A DNA stretch of 8,156 nucleotides from CAXBYZ01 sp043826085 (GCA_043826085.1 JBDRQW010000020.1:1-8156), one strand, 5' to 3'; positions 1 through 5,140 are shown, counted from the first letter of the stretch. The notes: generated from the sequence alone by a model not told the origin. A program made the numbers and translations.

Positions 1-33
1 TATTTCTTTATTACTCATAAAATGTCCTTTCAT
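1..33 (-). CDS. 5' end of a leftward gene, probable IS transposase (partial)
   Basis: Only the first eleven codons are in the window: M-K-G-H-F-M-S-N-K-E-I, open to the left edge. A strong Shine-Dalgarno GGAGG (minus strand, 44-40) lies 6 bases before the ATG at 33, which supports a real gene starting here. A second in-frame ATG lies at 18. A GGACATTT motif, also present twice upstream, falls inside the first codons. This arrangement, and a start resembling M-S-N-K-E-[IL], recalls integrase-core transposases of IS481 or ISNCY-like elements. That family call is inference from memory on very little protein. It could instead be an unrelated small gene. Confidence 0.4.
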   Translation of the reverse strand, partial: MKGHFMSNKEI

Positions 34-50
34 TTTAAACCTCCACTTAT

Positions 51-69
51 CTAATTATTGATTAATTAG
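51..69. repeat. Short inverted repeat upstream of the left-edge gene
   Basis: CTAATTA (51-57) and TAATTAG (63-69) form a 7-bp inverted repeat with a 5-bp spacer, just upstream of the ribosome binding site of the left-edge gene. It could be an operator or part of the promoter. The region is very AT-rich, so chance is possible. Confidence 0.25.
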
Positions 70-212
70 ATTATGGATCAGTTTTTAGAAAGAGGACATT
101 TCTACTTATTTTAAAGAGGACATTTTCGCTTAACGCTAACACGTTTTAGTTTGGTGGTTGATTTTTTTAAGTTCATTTGTTATACTTTGTTTATCACGAT
201 GACTGGACTAGC

Positions 213-764
213 CTAAGGTTTCGACCGACCGCGAATGCCAGTCTTTTTATATTCTAAAGAATTTTTAAGTAAGTCGATACGAACAATATAGTTATTCTTG
301 TTAAACTTACGCAATAAGCTTGAATAATGTTTTGTGGGTGCAAGTATTTTCAACAGTTTTTCTTTTTCTTCCAAATACTCGATTAAACAGAAAAAATCGC
401 CATCGCCAGAAACAATAATTGCTTTGTCATAATTTGGATAGTGAATCATAGCGTGTAAAACTAGCTCTGCATCAACATTACCCTTAATCTTAACTTTTCC
501 ATTATCTTTATATTCCAAGGTTGGCTTGAAAATTAAAACAAAGCCACATTCCTGCAAAAAAGTGTACAAAGATTCATTTCCCTCTACGTGACCAATAAAA
601 AGATAAGCCTTAGTTGCGTTATATTTGTTACGCAAGTATTGTCTAAATTTACGCCAATCTAACTTCCATCCTTGTGACCTGACTCCCAAGTTCAAATTTT
701 GACTGTCAATAAAGGCATAATTAATTGGTTTTTTTAATGTCATGTTTTTAATCTTTTTTTCCAT
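213..764 (-). CDS. NYN domain (LabA/DUF88-like) putative ribonuclease
   Basis: This is a 183-residue soluble protein of the NYN/PIN-like nuclease fold. The expected acidic residues are visible: D20 in F-I-D-S-Q-N, D98 in G-N-V-D-A-E-L, and D121 and D123 in V-S-G-D-G-D-F. Together they would form a metal site for RNA cleavage, as in the LabA/DUF88 family. No signal peptide or membrane segment is seen. The tail is basic (R-G-R-S-K-P). The start is uncertain. ATG at 764 gives this length, but the internal ATG at 743 (M-T-L-K-K-P) overlaps the KilA-N stop as ATGA and leaves a normal short lead before the first Asp. Neither has a good Shine-Dalgarno, so coupling to the KilA-N gene is likely. RNase activity is known for relatives and inferred here; the target is unknown. 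Confidence 0.85.
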   Translation of the reverse strand: MEKKIKNMTLKKPINYAFIDSQNLNLGVRSQGWKLDWRKFRQYLRNKYNATKAYLFIGHVEGNESLYTFLQECGFVLIFKPTLEYKDNGKVKIKGNVDAELVLHAMIHYPNYDKAIIVSGDGDFFCLIEYLEEKEKLLKILAPTKHYSSLLRKFNKNNYIVRIDLLKNSLEYKKTGIRGRSKP

Positions 765-1495
765 TTAAGTTTTTTCATACTGCTGCTATTAATTAATGAC
801 TTCATTTGAATAATGGCAATTTGGTTTAGCTGAATAAGTCTTTTTGGTTGTGATAAGCCTTGCCTAATTAATTCGGCATTTATTCCCTCTAAATTTGCCA
901 GTACCACCAGTTGAGTTACATCAGCATAATCACGGAGATTTCCATCTTTACCAGAGTTTTTATCTCGCCACTCCTTAGCGGTTTTGCCAAATAAAGCTAC
1001 ATTTAATACGTCTGCCTCATTTGCATATACTATGGTAGCCTTGTTTTTAGAAATGTTTTTGGGGATTAAATGTTTTTTAATTGCATCCGTATGAATTCTA
1101 TAGTTAATTTTAGTTAAGGTTCTTTTTACATCCCAGCCCAACGCCAACCGTTGACTCTCTTGTTCCTTAAGTCTTTGGAATTCTTTAATAAGATACAGTT
1201 TGAATTCTGGTGATAACCAAGTAGCAAACTCAAAAGCAATATCTTTATGGGCGTAAGTACCACCGTATCTACCAGCACTAGATTTAATACCTATTGCTCC
1301 TGTCTTCTTGATCCAGAACGAAGAAGAAACAATAAAACCATTAGAGCCTGCTTCGTTTTTAATCTTATGGAATTCAATAAGATTAAAATTAGAATTATGG
1401 ACTTGTTCCCACGCACCCATAAATTGGATTGTATACTTCGTTGAAAGCCAATTTGAAATGACTACTCCACTATCATATGACTTGAATTTGGCCAT
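740..1495 (-). CDS. KilA-N domain protein, first ATG lies inside the conserved domain
   Basis: This is a 251-residue protein with a KilA-N DNA-binding domain, common in phages, large DNA viruses and CPR genomes. The core G-R-Y-G-G-T-Y-A-H-K-D-I-A-F-E-F-A-T-W-L is at 75-94, followed by F-K-L-Y-L-I-K-E-F-Q-R-L-K. A helical C-terminal part follows (A-L-F-G-K-T-A-K-E-W-R-D near 167-178), and the end is lysine-rich. Family members usually begin about 25 residues earlier, with a K-I-x-V-Q-G strand and Y-I-S-L-T-D. Those residues are encoded in frame upstream (1564-1496) but have no ATG, GTG or TTG. The frame opens at 1573 inside the end of the Bro gene. The true product may therefore start by frameshift from Bro, at a rare AUU, or be a truncated protein. 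The stop overlaps the internal NYN start as ATGA. Confidence 0.85.
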   Translation of the reverse strand: MAKFKSYDSGVVISNWLSTKYTIQFMGAWEQVHNSNFNLIEFHKIKNEAGSNGFIVSSSFWIKKTGAIGIKSSAGRYGGTYAHKDIAFEFATWLSPEFKLYLIKEFQRLKEQESQRLALGWDVKRTLTKINYRIHTDAIKKHLIPKNISKNKATIVYANEADVLNVALFGKTAKEWRDKNSGKDGNLRDYADVTQLVVLANLEGINAELIRQGLSQPKRLIQLNQIAIIQMKSLINSSSMKKLKWKKRLKT

Positions 1496-1542
1496 GTCTG
1501 TGAGGGAAATATAGTCAGAGTCATTTTTATTAATGGTTGTAA

Positions 1543-1573
1543 TTACGACACCTTGAACAATAATTTTTTTTGT
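1543..1573 (-). other. Candidate -1 frameshift site joining the Bro and KilA-N genes
   Basis: The minus-strand run of eight A at 1571-1564 is read in the Bro frame as CAA AAA AAA TTA. It contains the heptamer A-AAA-AAA, a classic bacterial -1 slippery site. A -1 shift gives AAA AAA ATT ATT GTT CAA, which continues as I-I-V-Q-G-V-V-I and on to Y-I-S-L-T-D-M-A-K, the missing N-terminus of the KilA-N domain. The KilA-N frame is open from 1573, so the frames overlap by 31 bases up to the Bro stop at 1543. A weak stem around GTAATTAC lies about 11 bases after the heptamer. No upstream Shine-Dalgarno-like stimulator is seen. The fused product would be about 549 residues. A homopolymer assembly error, or decay of a start codon, would give the same picture. 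Confidence 0.5.
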
Positions 1574-2388
1574 TTATCTGGCAGATAGTTTTTAGGCTTA
1601 GTTACTTTTTTGCCACTTTTTATCTCTAAATCTTTGCGGGCGCTTCCGGCAACTGAACCACCTTCTTTGGCGGCTTGTTTATTTTCATCAAACCCCTGGG
1701 CGTTTTTATTTTTAGCAATTTCGGTAGTGGAGGCTTCGCCTAGCATGGAGAAAATTAACTCCAAGTCATCCATGTGATCGCGTAGATTTTCTCGTTTCAA
1801 GCCTTTAAATTTTTTGTATTGAGAAGGGGTCATGTTAAAAGCAGCCTTGGAGATCTCAGCAGTTAAAATTGCATACTCGCGACTCTCACCCACATTTCTT
1901 TTTTTCCACTCATCAGTTAAAGTTTCTCTAATCTCAATCCCACGCATACGTTTCTCAATCCAAGAATCTGGATAGCCTTTGGCTTTATACAAAGCTCTGG
2001 TTCTTTTTGTAGCTAGCTCCGGGTCTTCAATTTCTTGGACTCTTTCATAACCAACTCTGGCTAACCAGCGTTTAAAAGGCTCGGCTTTAGGAGAAGGGAT
2101 GGATTGGATAATACGAAAAATACCTTCGGTGTTGGCACAGTTCATATTTTGTTTACCACCGGCGGTAGCAATTGGAAGGGTGTGGACAATTTGTCCATAC
2201 CCTTTGTTTAACTCCAGATCTCGTTTGCGCATCTTATTAATATAGTCTTTGACATTAACCGAATCAGTCAAAGCTAAAACGACATCTTCTACTACAAACC
2301 ACCATTCATTCTGATGAATAATTTTTCTAACTTTTTTGCCTTTGAAAATGGCAATCTTGGTGGTGATAATAATAGCGGATGTATTCAT
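1543..2388 (-). CDS. Bro-N domain protein, phage antirepressor-like
   Basis: This 281-residue protein has an N-terminal Bro-N domain at roughly 10-115, with I-A-I-F-K-G-K-K-V-R-K near 12-22, W-W-F-V-V-E-D-V near 29-36, and N-T-E-G-I-F-R-I-I-Q-S-I with P-F-K-R-W-L-A. Bro-N domains bind DNA and occur in baculovirus BRO proteins and phage antirepressors. The C-terminal half (A-T-K-R-T-R-A-L-Y-K-A-K-G-Y, then L-T-D-E-W-K-K-R and S-R-E-Y-A-I-L-T-A-E-I-S-K) matches the region usual in chromosomal Bro-N proteins of CPR bacteria, sometimes labelled DNA damage-inducible protein D. It has no signal or membrane segment. The ATG at 2388 has no Shine-Dalgarno. It is the first gene of a leftward cluster with the KilA-N and NYN genes. 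The natural target is unknown. Confidence 0.88.
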   Translation of the reverse strand: MNTSAIIITTKIAIFKGKKVRKIIHQNEWWFVVEDVVLALTDSVNVKDYINKMRKRDLELNKGYGQIVHTLPIATAGGKQNMNCANTEGIFRIIQSIPSPKAEPFKRWLARVGYERVQEIEDPELATKRTRALYKAKGYPDSWIEKRMRGIEIRETLTDEWKKRNVGESREYAILTAEISKAAFNMTPSQYKKFKGLKRENLRDHMDDLELIFSMLGEASTTEIAKNKNAQGFDENKQAAKEGGSVAGSARKDLEIKSGKKVTKPKNYLPDKQKKLLFKVS

Positions 2389-2600
2389 AAATTAAGCATG
2401 ATTCTACTTATATAGTCATGTTAGCAAATAATACTTGGTTATGGAATAGCATAACAACCAATATCCTTTAAGGTTAAACCCTGTCTCTCCCGATTAAATC
2501 GGGATCGACTAAACATCTCGACTTTCAGTCGGGATTTCCGGAGAGGGTTTAACCTTTTTAAAGAGAAGGTTACGAACTCGAACTTCTTAAAGTTCGTAAC
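2389..2600. other. Intergenic region between the core operon and the accessory cluster
   Basis: This 212-base gap holds, from right to left, a 37-bp palindrome (2566-2602), a larger structured repeat (2470-2556) and a smaller imperfect hairpin at 2435-2461 (TTGGTTATG paired with CATAA...CCAA, loop GAATAG). The remaining 2389-2434 is AT-rich leader before the Bro gene. A TATAAG is present there but no acceptable -35, so I do not call a promoter. Confidence 0.6.
2470..2556. repeat. 87-nt structured palindromic repeat with two inner hairpins (type A)
   Basis: The outer arms AAGGTTAAACC (2470-2480) and GGTTTAACCTT (2546-2556) pair over 11 bp. CTCTCC (2485-2490) pairs with GGAGAG (2540-2545) across a 4-base bulge. 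Inside are two hairpins: CCCGATT/AATCGGG (2489-2503) and ATCTCGACT/AGTCGGGAT with loop TTC (2515-2535, one G-T pair). The first inner hairpin shares two bases with the lower stem. The whole can fold as a three-way junction. No T-tract follows, so it is not an ordinary terminator. Confidence 0.75.
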
Positions 2601-2602
2601 CT
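2566..2602. repeat. 37-bp palindromic repeat, copy B1
   Basis: The left arm AAGGTTACGAACT and right arm AGTTCGTAACCT pair around a 12-base core CGAACTTCTTAA. It is identical over 37 bp to copies at 3531, 4379 and 4622, all in the same orientation. The right tip overlaps the TAG stop of the RNase HI gene (2603-2601). An alternative fold pairs GAACTT with AAGTTC around a CTTA loop. Confidence 0.95.
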
Positions 2603-3008
2603 ATTTATCAAGGGCTTGGTTTAAAAGTGCGTCGGATTCGAAGTTTTTTTCGCGAGGAATAGCAATATAGGTGATGTTTGATTCAAGGGCGCCTTCAAGT
2701 TCACGAACTTTAATAACTAATGATCTAAGATTAGCATTTTTAATTTTCCAAAGGCCATTTAATTGATTAACTACCAAAGTTGAGTCTAGATAAAATTTTA
2801 TTGATTTAGGCTTAAGTTTATTGGTAACTAAATATTTTAGGGCAAAAATAACACCTTGGTACTCGGCAACATTGTTAGTAGTAATGCCAATAACTTGACC
2901 AAATTGGTGAATAATTTTATTAAAGTCATTTTTAATAACTACTCCAATGGCGGCCGGTCCGGGATTGCCTCGCGAACCTCCATCGGTATTAATGATTAAG
3001 TCACTCAT
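2601..3008 (-). CDS. rnhA: Ribonuclease HI family protein
   Basis: This 135-residue cytoplasmic RNase H-fold enzyme is expected to cut the RNA strand of RNA-DNA hybrids such as R-loops and primer remnants. The four acidic catalytic positions are visible: D9 in N-T-D-G-G-S-R-G-N-P-G-P, E49 in N-V-A-E-Y-Q-G, D75 in Y-L-D-S-T-L-V-V-N-Q-L-N-G, and D126 in E-S-D-A-L-L-N. The spacing and length fit the single-domain bacterial and archaeal-type RNase HI family, without the E. coli basic protrusion. The start at 3008 lies inside the end of jag (8-base overlap), indicating translational coupling; no good Shine-Dalgarno is seen. Its TAG stop overlaps the edge of palindrome B1. It is the last gene of the leftward operon from rpmH. 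The symbol is used in the family sense. Confidence 0.93.
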   Translation of the reverse strand: MSDLIINTDGGSRGNPGPAAIGVVIKNDFNKIIHQFGQVIGITTNNVAEYQGVIFALKYLVTNKLKPKSIKFYLDSTLVVNQLNGLWKIKNANLRSLVIKVRELEGALESNITYIAIPREKNFESDALLNQALDK

Positions 3009-3510
3009 TTATTGGCTGGTCATCTTCCGTAGGAAGTGGGGGAGTATTAACCGTAGGATTTTTTGGTTTAACAATTAAGTGTCGGTTTCTGCCTTCGCCC
3101 TCTGATTCGGTAACTATATCTTTGTCAGTTTCTAAAATTAAGTGAATTGTTCTTCTTTCAAAAGGGTTTAGGTTAAAAAGGGCAATTGGTTCGTTTGAAA
3201 ATTTTACTCTTTTAGCGGTATCTGCGGCTAAAACTTTTAGAGAATCTTCTCTTTTTTGACGGTAGTCACCAATATTTAGAATGACTCTGGTCCACGAACC
3301 TGACTCTTTATAAGCAATTAAACCAATCATTAATTGAAGGGCAAATAAAGTATCTCCGTGATAGCCGATTAAAATGCCGGAGTCGACTTCTTTTAATTTA
3401 ATATCTACTTCAAAAGCGTCTGATTCTGTTTTGGTTATAGTAATTTTTTCCGAAGTGATATCGAGTTTTTTTAGTAAATCTTTGGTGATGGTTTCGAGCT
3501 TTTTTATCAT
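3001..3510 (-). CDS. jag: KhpB/Jag RNA-binding protein (KH and R3H domains)
   Basis: This 169-residue RNA-binding protein has a type II KH domain with the G-Y-H-G loop at 49-52. An R3H domain follows, with the R-x-x-x-H core at R119 and H123 in N-P-F-E-R-R-T-I-H-L, then S-E-G-E-G-R-N-R-H-L at about 136-145. The N-terminal Jag_N domain of Firmicutes homologues is absent, which is usual in CPR genomes. The C-terminus is proline- and acid-rich and probably disordered. In other bacteria KhpB pairs with KhpA and affects cell elongation and division through RNA binding. It lies after yidC, its classical neighbour. The ATG at 3510 has no Shine-Dalgarno. The stop overlaps the start of the RNase HI gene by 8 bases. 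Confidence 0.94.
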   Translation of the reverse strand: MIKKLETITKDLLKKLDITSEKITITKTESDAFEVDIKLKEVDSGILIGYHGDTLFALQLMIGLIAYKESGSWTRVILNIGDYRQKREDSLKVLAADTAKRVKFSNEPIALFNLNPFERRTIHLILETDKDIVTESEGEGRNRHLIVKPKNPTVNTPPLPTEDDQPINE

Positions 3511-3530
3511 ATGGTTAAGGTTCGAATATT

Positions 3531-3567
3531 AAGGTTACGAACTCGAACTTCTTAAAGTTCGTAACCT
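3531..3567. repeat. 37-bp palindromic repeat, copy B2
   Basis: Identical to B1 over 37 bp and in the same orientation. It fills the gap between yidC (stop 3570-3568, directly abutting the right arm) and jag. A fragment AAGGTTCGAA at about 3517-3526 next to it looks like part of a related copy. No T-tract follows on the minus strand, so intrinsic termination is unlikely. Confidence 0.95.
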
Positions 3568-4368
3568 TTACGAACCCTTTTTTAACATTAATTGCTGAAC
3601 TAACATAAAAACTGAGAAGGTGAGCCAGTAAAGGACTAAGCCTGATGGAAATTTAAAACCAATAAAAATAGTCATTAAAGGCATCATGTAGAGCATTTGT
3701 GATTGCATGGCGGCGGCCATGTCATCTGAGCCTTCTTTGGTTTTTTTGGATTTTTCTTGAGTGGCTTTGGCTGCAGGCATCATTAACTTGCTGGATATAA
3801 ATTGAGTGACGGCGGCGGCAATTAAGAAAAGCCCCGGAAGACGGTTAATTGTAAAATTAAAAAATTTGATATCTTTGATGACAAAAAGGTCCGGTTGAGT
3901 TAAGTCTAGATATAAAAATTTAGTATTTAAAGTAAAGTCTTTTGAGAGCTGTAAGCCTTGATAAAGAATTTTATTTAAGCTTTCGATCATGTCCCCATTT
4001 GGTTGAAGAACTTGATTAAAGGCTTGAAATAAAGCAATCAGGATAATTATTTGAACTATTTGAGGTAGACAGCCGGAGGCTGGATTAACGCCGTGTTGTT
4101 TATAAAACTTAAGTTGTTCTTTAGCAAATTGTTGTTTGTCCACCCCGGCGGATGAATCTTTGGAATATTTCTTTTTTAGTTTGGCTAATTCAGGTTGAAG
4201 TTCTTTTAGTTTTTTGGCTGATTTTAATGAAGGAAGAGTTAAGGGGGTGAGAGCGCCTCTAATAAATAAAGTTAAACCAATAATAGCTAAACCTAAGTTT
4301 TGGCCTAAAAACTGATAGAAAAAAATTAGGGCGTTTACTAAAGGTTGGTAAAAAATTGTGTTCCACAT
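3568..4368 (-). CDS. yidC: Membrane protein insertase YidC/Oxa1
   Basis: YidC inserts and folds membrane proteins, alone or with SecYEG. I choose the ATG at 4368 (M-W-N-T-I-F-Y-Q-P-L), a beginning typical of short YidC proteins. A TTG at 4380 would add four residues but lies in the edge of repeat B3 and has no ribosome binding site. With the ATG start the protein has 266 residues and about five hydrophobic segments. The conserved groove arginine is R37 in T-L-F-I-R-G. A basic coiled cytoplasmic loop (E-L-Q-P-E-L-A-K-L-K-K-K-Y) follows, then N-P-x-x-G-C-L-P-Q and the C-terminal F-P-S-G-L-V-L-Y-W segment. It lacks the large periplasmic domain of Gram-negative YidC. It is flanked by yidD and jag, as usual, with a 37-bp palindrome on each side. 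Confidence 0.95.
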   Translation of the reverse strand: MWNTIFYQPLVNALIFFYQFLGQNLGLAIIGLTLFIRGALTPLTLPSLKSAKKLKELQPELAKLKKKYSKDSSAGVDKQQFAKEQLKFYKQHGVNPASGCLPQIVQIIILIALFQAFNQVLQPNGDMIESLNKILYQGLQLSKDFTLNTKFLYLDLTQPDLFVIKDIKFFNFTINRLPGLFLIAAAVTQFISSKLMMPAAKATQEKSKKTKEGSDDMAAAMQSQMLYMMPLMTIFIGFKFPSGLVLYWLTFSVFMLVQQLMLKKGS

Positions 4369-4378
4369 AAATCCAATC

Positions 4379-4415
4379 AAGGTTACGAACTCGAACTTCT
4401 TAAAGTTCGTAACCT
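4379..4415. repeat. 37-bp palindromic repeat, copy B3
   Basis: Identical to B1, B2 and B4 over 37 bp and in the same orientation. It fills almost the whole gap between yidD and yidC. The right tip overlaps the TAG stop of yidD (4416-4414), and the left tip touches the possible TTG start of yidC. Confidence 0.95.
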
Positions 4416-4614
4416 ATAATAACTTATCAATTCCTCCCTTATTCCAAGGGTGACATTTAAAAATCCTCCTAATACCAAGGAGGCTACCCTTTAATATACC
4501 ATACTTGTTTATAGCTTGATAGAAATAGTTTGAGCAAGTGGGGATAAATCTGCAGTTTTTTGAGTTTTTGGTTAACTCTTGATAGATTTTTATTGATTTA
4601 AGGGCTAAATTCAT
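4414..4614 (-). CDS. yidD: YidD, membrane protein insertion efficiency factor
   Basis: This 66-residue protein has the complete family signature: C-R-F-I-P-T-C-S-N-Y at 21-30, the A-I-x-K-Y-G block near 34-39, G-x-x-x-G-I-R-R, and K-C-H-P-W-N-K-G-G-I-D at 53-63. The three conserved cysteines are C21, C27 and C54. YidD is a small inner-face membrane-associated protein that helps YidC-dependent insertion; in E. coli loss has a mild effect. The length is close to the usual 70-85. The ATG at 4614 has no Shine-Dalgarno but begins only 11 bases after the rnpA stop, so reinitiation is plausible. The stop overlaps palindrome B3. Confidence 0.94.
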   Translation of the reverse strand: MNLALKSIKIYQELTKNSKNCRFIPTCSNYFYQAINKYGILKGSLLGIRRIFKCHPWNKGGIDKLL

Positions 4615-4621
4615 AATTGCA

Positions 4622-4658
4622 AAGGTTACGAACTCGAACTTCTTAAAGTTCGTAACCT
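4622..4658. repeat. 37-bp palindromic repeat, copy B4, inside the rnpA 3' end
   Basis: Identical to the other three 37-bp copies, but this one lies within a reading frame. On the minus strand it is read through as the last ten codons of rnpA plus the TAA stop (4628-4626). A 9-base partial duplicate CGTAACCTT follows at 4660-4668, directly next to the copy's own right tip (4651-4659). Confidence 0.95.
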
Positions 4659-4979
4659 TCGTAACCTTAATTTGAGGTTTTCTTTGATTTGATTTAAGGT
4701 TTTGTCTACAATGGGATATCTGGCAATAATTAAAATATTTTGACCTTTTTTGAAAGTTTTTAAGTGAGGTTTTATAGCTTCTCTTAAGAGCCTTTTAATT
4801 TTGTTTCTAATAACGGCTTTTTTACTGATTTTAGTGGAAACAATAAAACCAATCTGTGGTGGTTCAAGGGATTTTGTTTCTAAAATCTTAATAACAAAAA
4901 AGTTAGAATTTAAAAAAATTGGTGAAGTTATGAGTTTTGGAATTTTGTAGCCGGGAAGACGGTTGATTTTTGGGATCAT
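4626..4979 (-). CDS. rnpA: Ribonuclease P protein component
   Basis: RnpA is the protein cofactor of RNase P, which removes 5' leaders from pre-tRNA. The 117-residue protein has the G-F-I-V-S-T-K-I-S-K-K-A strand near 44-55 and the R-N-R-type helix A-V-I-R-N-K-I-K-R-L-L-R-E-A at 55-68, which contacts RNA. A second block, G-Q-N-I-L-I-I-A-R-Y-P, lies near 79-89. The start overlaps the rpmH stop by ATGA, so translation is coupled. The C-terminus is odd: residues 108-117 (R-L-R-T-L-R-S-S-S-S) and the stop are encoded by palindrome B4, and residues 105-107 by a partial duplicate of it. The natural end was presumably replaced by the repeat. The conserved core is untouched, so function is probably kept. 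Confidence 0.95.
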   Translation of the reverse strand: MIPKINRLPGYKIPKLITSPIFLNSNFFVIKILETKSLEPPQIGFIVSTKISKKAVIRNKIKRLLREAIKPHLKTFKKGQNILIIARYPIVDKTLNQIKENLKLRLRRLRTLRSSSS

Positions 4980-5110
4980 GCGGTTAGTTTTTTCCTGTGC
5001 TTGGCTCGACGACGCTTAATGACGTTCCTTCCGGTACTTGATCTCATTCTGGAAAAAAAACCATGAACTTTAGAGCGTCGACGTTTTTTGGGTTGAAATG
5101 TTTGTTTCAT
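4976..5110 (-). CDS. rpmH: 50S ribosomal protein L34
   Basis: This 44-residue basic protein of the large ribosomal subunit begins M-K-Q-T-F-Q-P-K-K-R-R-R-S-K-V-H-G-F. It continues with the family-typical R-M-x-x-x-x-G-R-N-V-I-K-R-R-R-A-K-H-R-K and ends K-L-T-A. The length is the usual 44-46. L34 binds 23S rRNA. It is the first gene of the leftward operon, and its TGA stop overlaps the rnpA ATG by four bases. A TGTTATAAT extended -10 ends only 7 bases before the ATG and there is no Shine-Dalgarno, so the mRNA is likely leaderless. Confidence 0.96.
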   Translation of the reverse strand: MKQTFQPKKRRRSKVHGFFSRMRSSTGRNVIKRRRAKHRKKLTA

Positions 5111-5117
5111 GGGTGTG

Positions 5118-5126
5118 ATTATAACA
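5118..5126 (-). promoter_or_regulatory. Extended -10 promoter of the rpmH operon
   Basis: On the minus strand TG-T-TATAAT matches the extended -10 consensus exactly. It lies 7 bases before the rpmH ATG, putting the transcription start at or within two bases of the start codon. The -35 position falls in the edge of repeat C (AACCTT), a poor match, which is tolerable with an extended -10. Confidence 0.65.
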
Positions 5127-5140
5127 TAACATTGAGAGAG

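Larger units (their letters stand above)
1..141 (-). mobile_element. Probable end of an insertion sequence (partial)
   Basis: Three copies of a GGACATTT core occur: at 19-30 (minus strand, AAAGGACATTTT), 88-104 (AGAGGACATTTCTA) and 113-128 (AAAGAGGACATTTTCG). The last two are spaced 24 bp apart, and all lie next to the start of a leftward gene with a strong ribosome binding site. Such repeated sites near one end are typical of transposase binding sites in subterminal repeats. A possible outer tip, TGTTAGCG on the minus strand, ends at 141, but no target duplication can be tested because the other end is outside the window. The exact boundary is a guess. Confidence 0.4.

Noticed and set aside
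201..243. tRNA-like or terminator-like stretch with GGTTTCGACC and a GACTGG/CCAGTC pair
   Set aside because: No acceptor, D or anticodon stem can be formed, the pair encloses a 31-base loop, and the region codes for the NYN C-terminus.
1247..1514. Two short plus-strand open frames
   Set aside because: They are opposite the conserved KilA-N domain and show no family features or ribosome binding site.
2389..2434. Promoter for the Bro gene around TATAAG
   Set aside because: No hexamer resembling TTGACA lies at a suitable distance and no extended -10 is present.
4369..4380. TTG start adding four residues to YidC
   Set aside because: It overlaps the tip of repeat B3 and lacks a ribosome binding site, whereas the ATG at 4368 gives the usual M-W-N-T beginning.
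2566..4658. 37-bp palindromes as rho-independent terminators
   Set aside because: No T-tract follows on the minus strand, and the copies lie between genes of a tightly packed operon that should be co-transcribed.
2566..4658. CRISPR array
   Set aside because: The four identical repeats are separated by whole genes, not by spacers of uniform short length.
2976..5110. Alternative genetic code with TGA as glycine
   Set aside because: TGA terminates rpmH, jag and the KilA-N gene exactly at family-typical ends or at overlaps with the next start codon.
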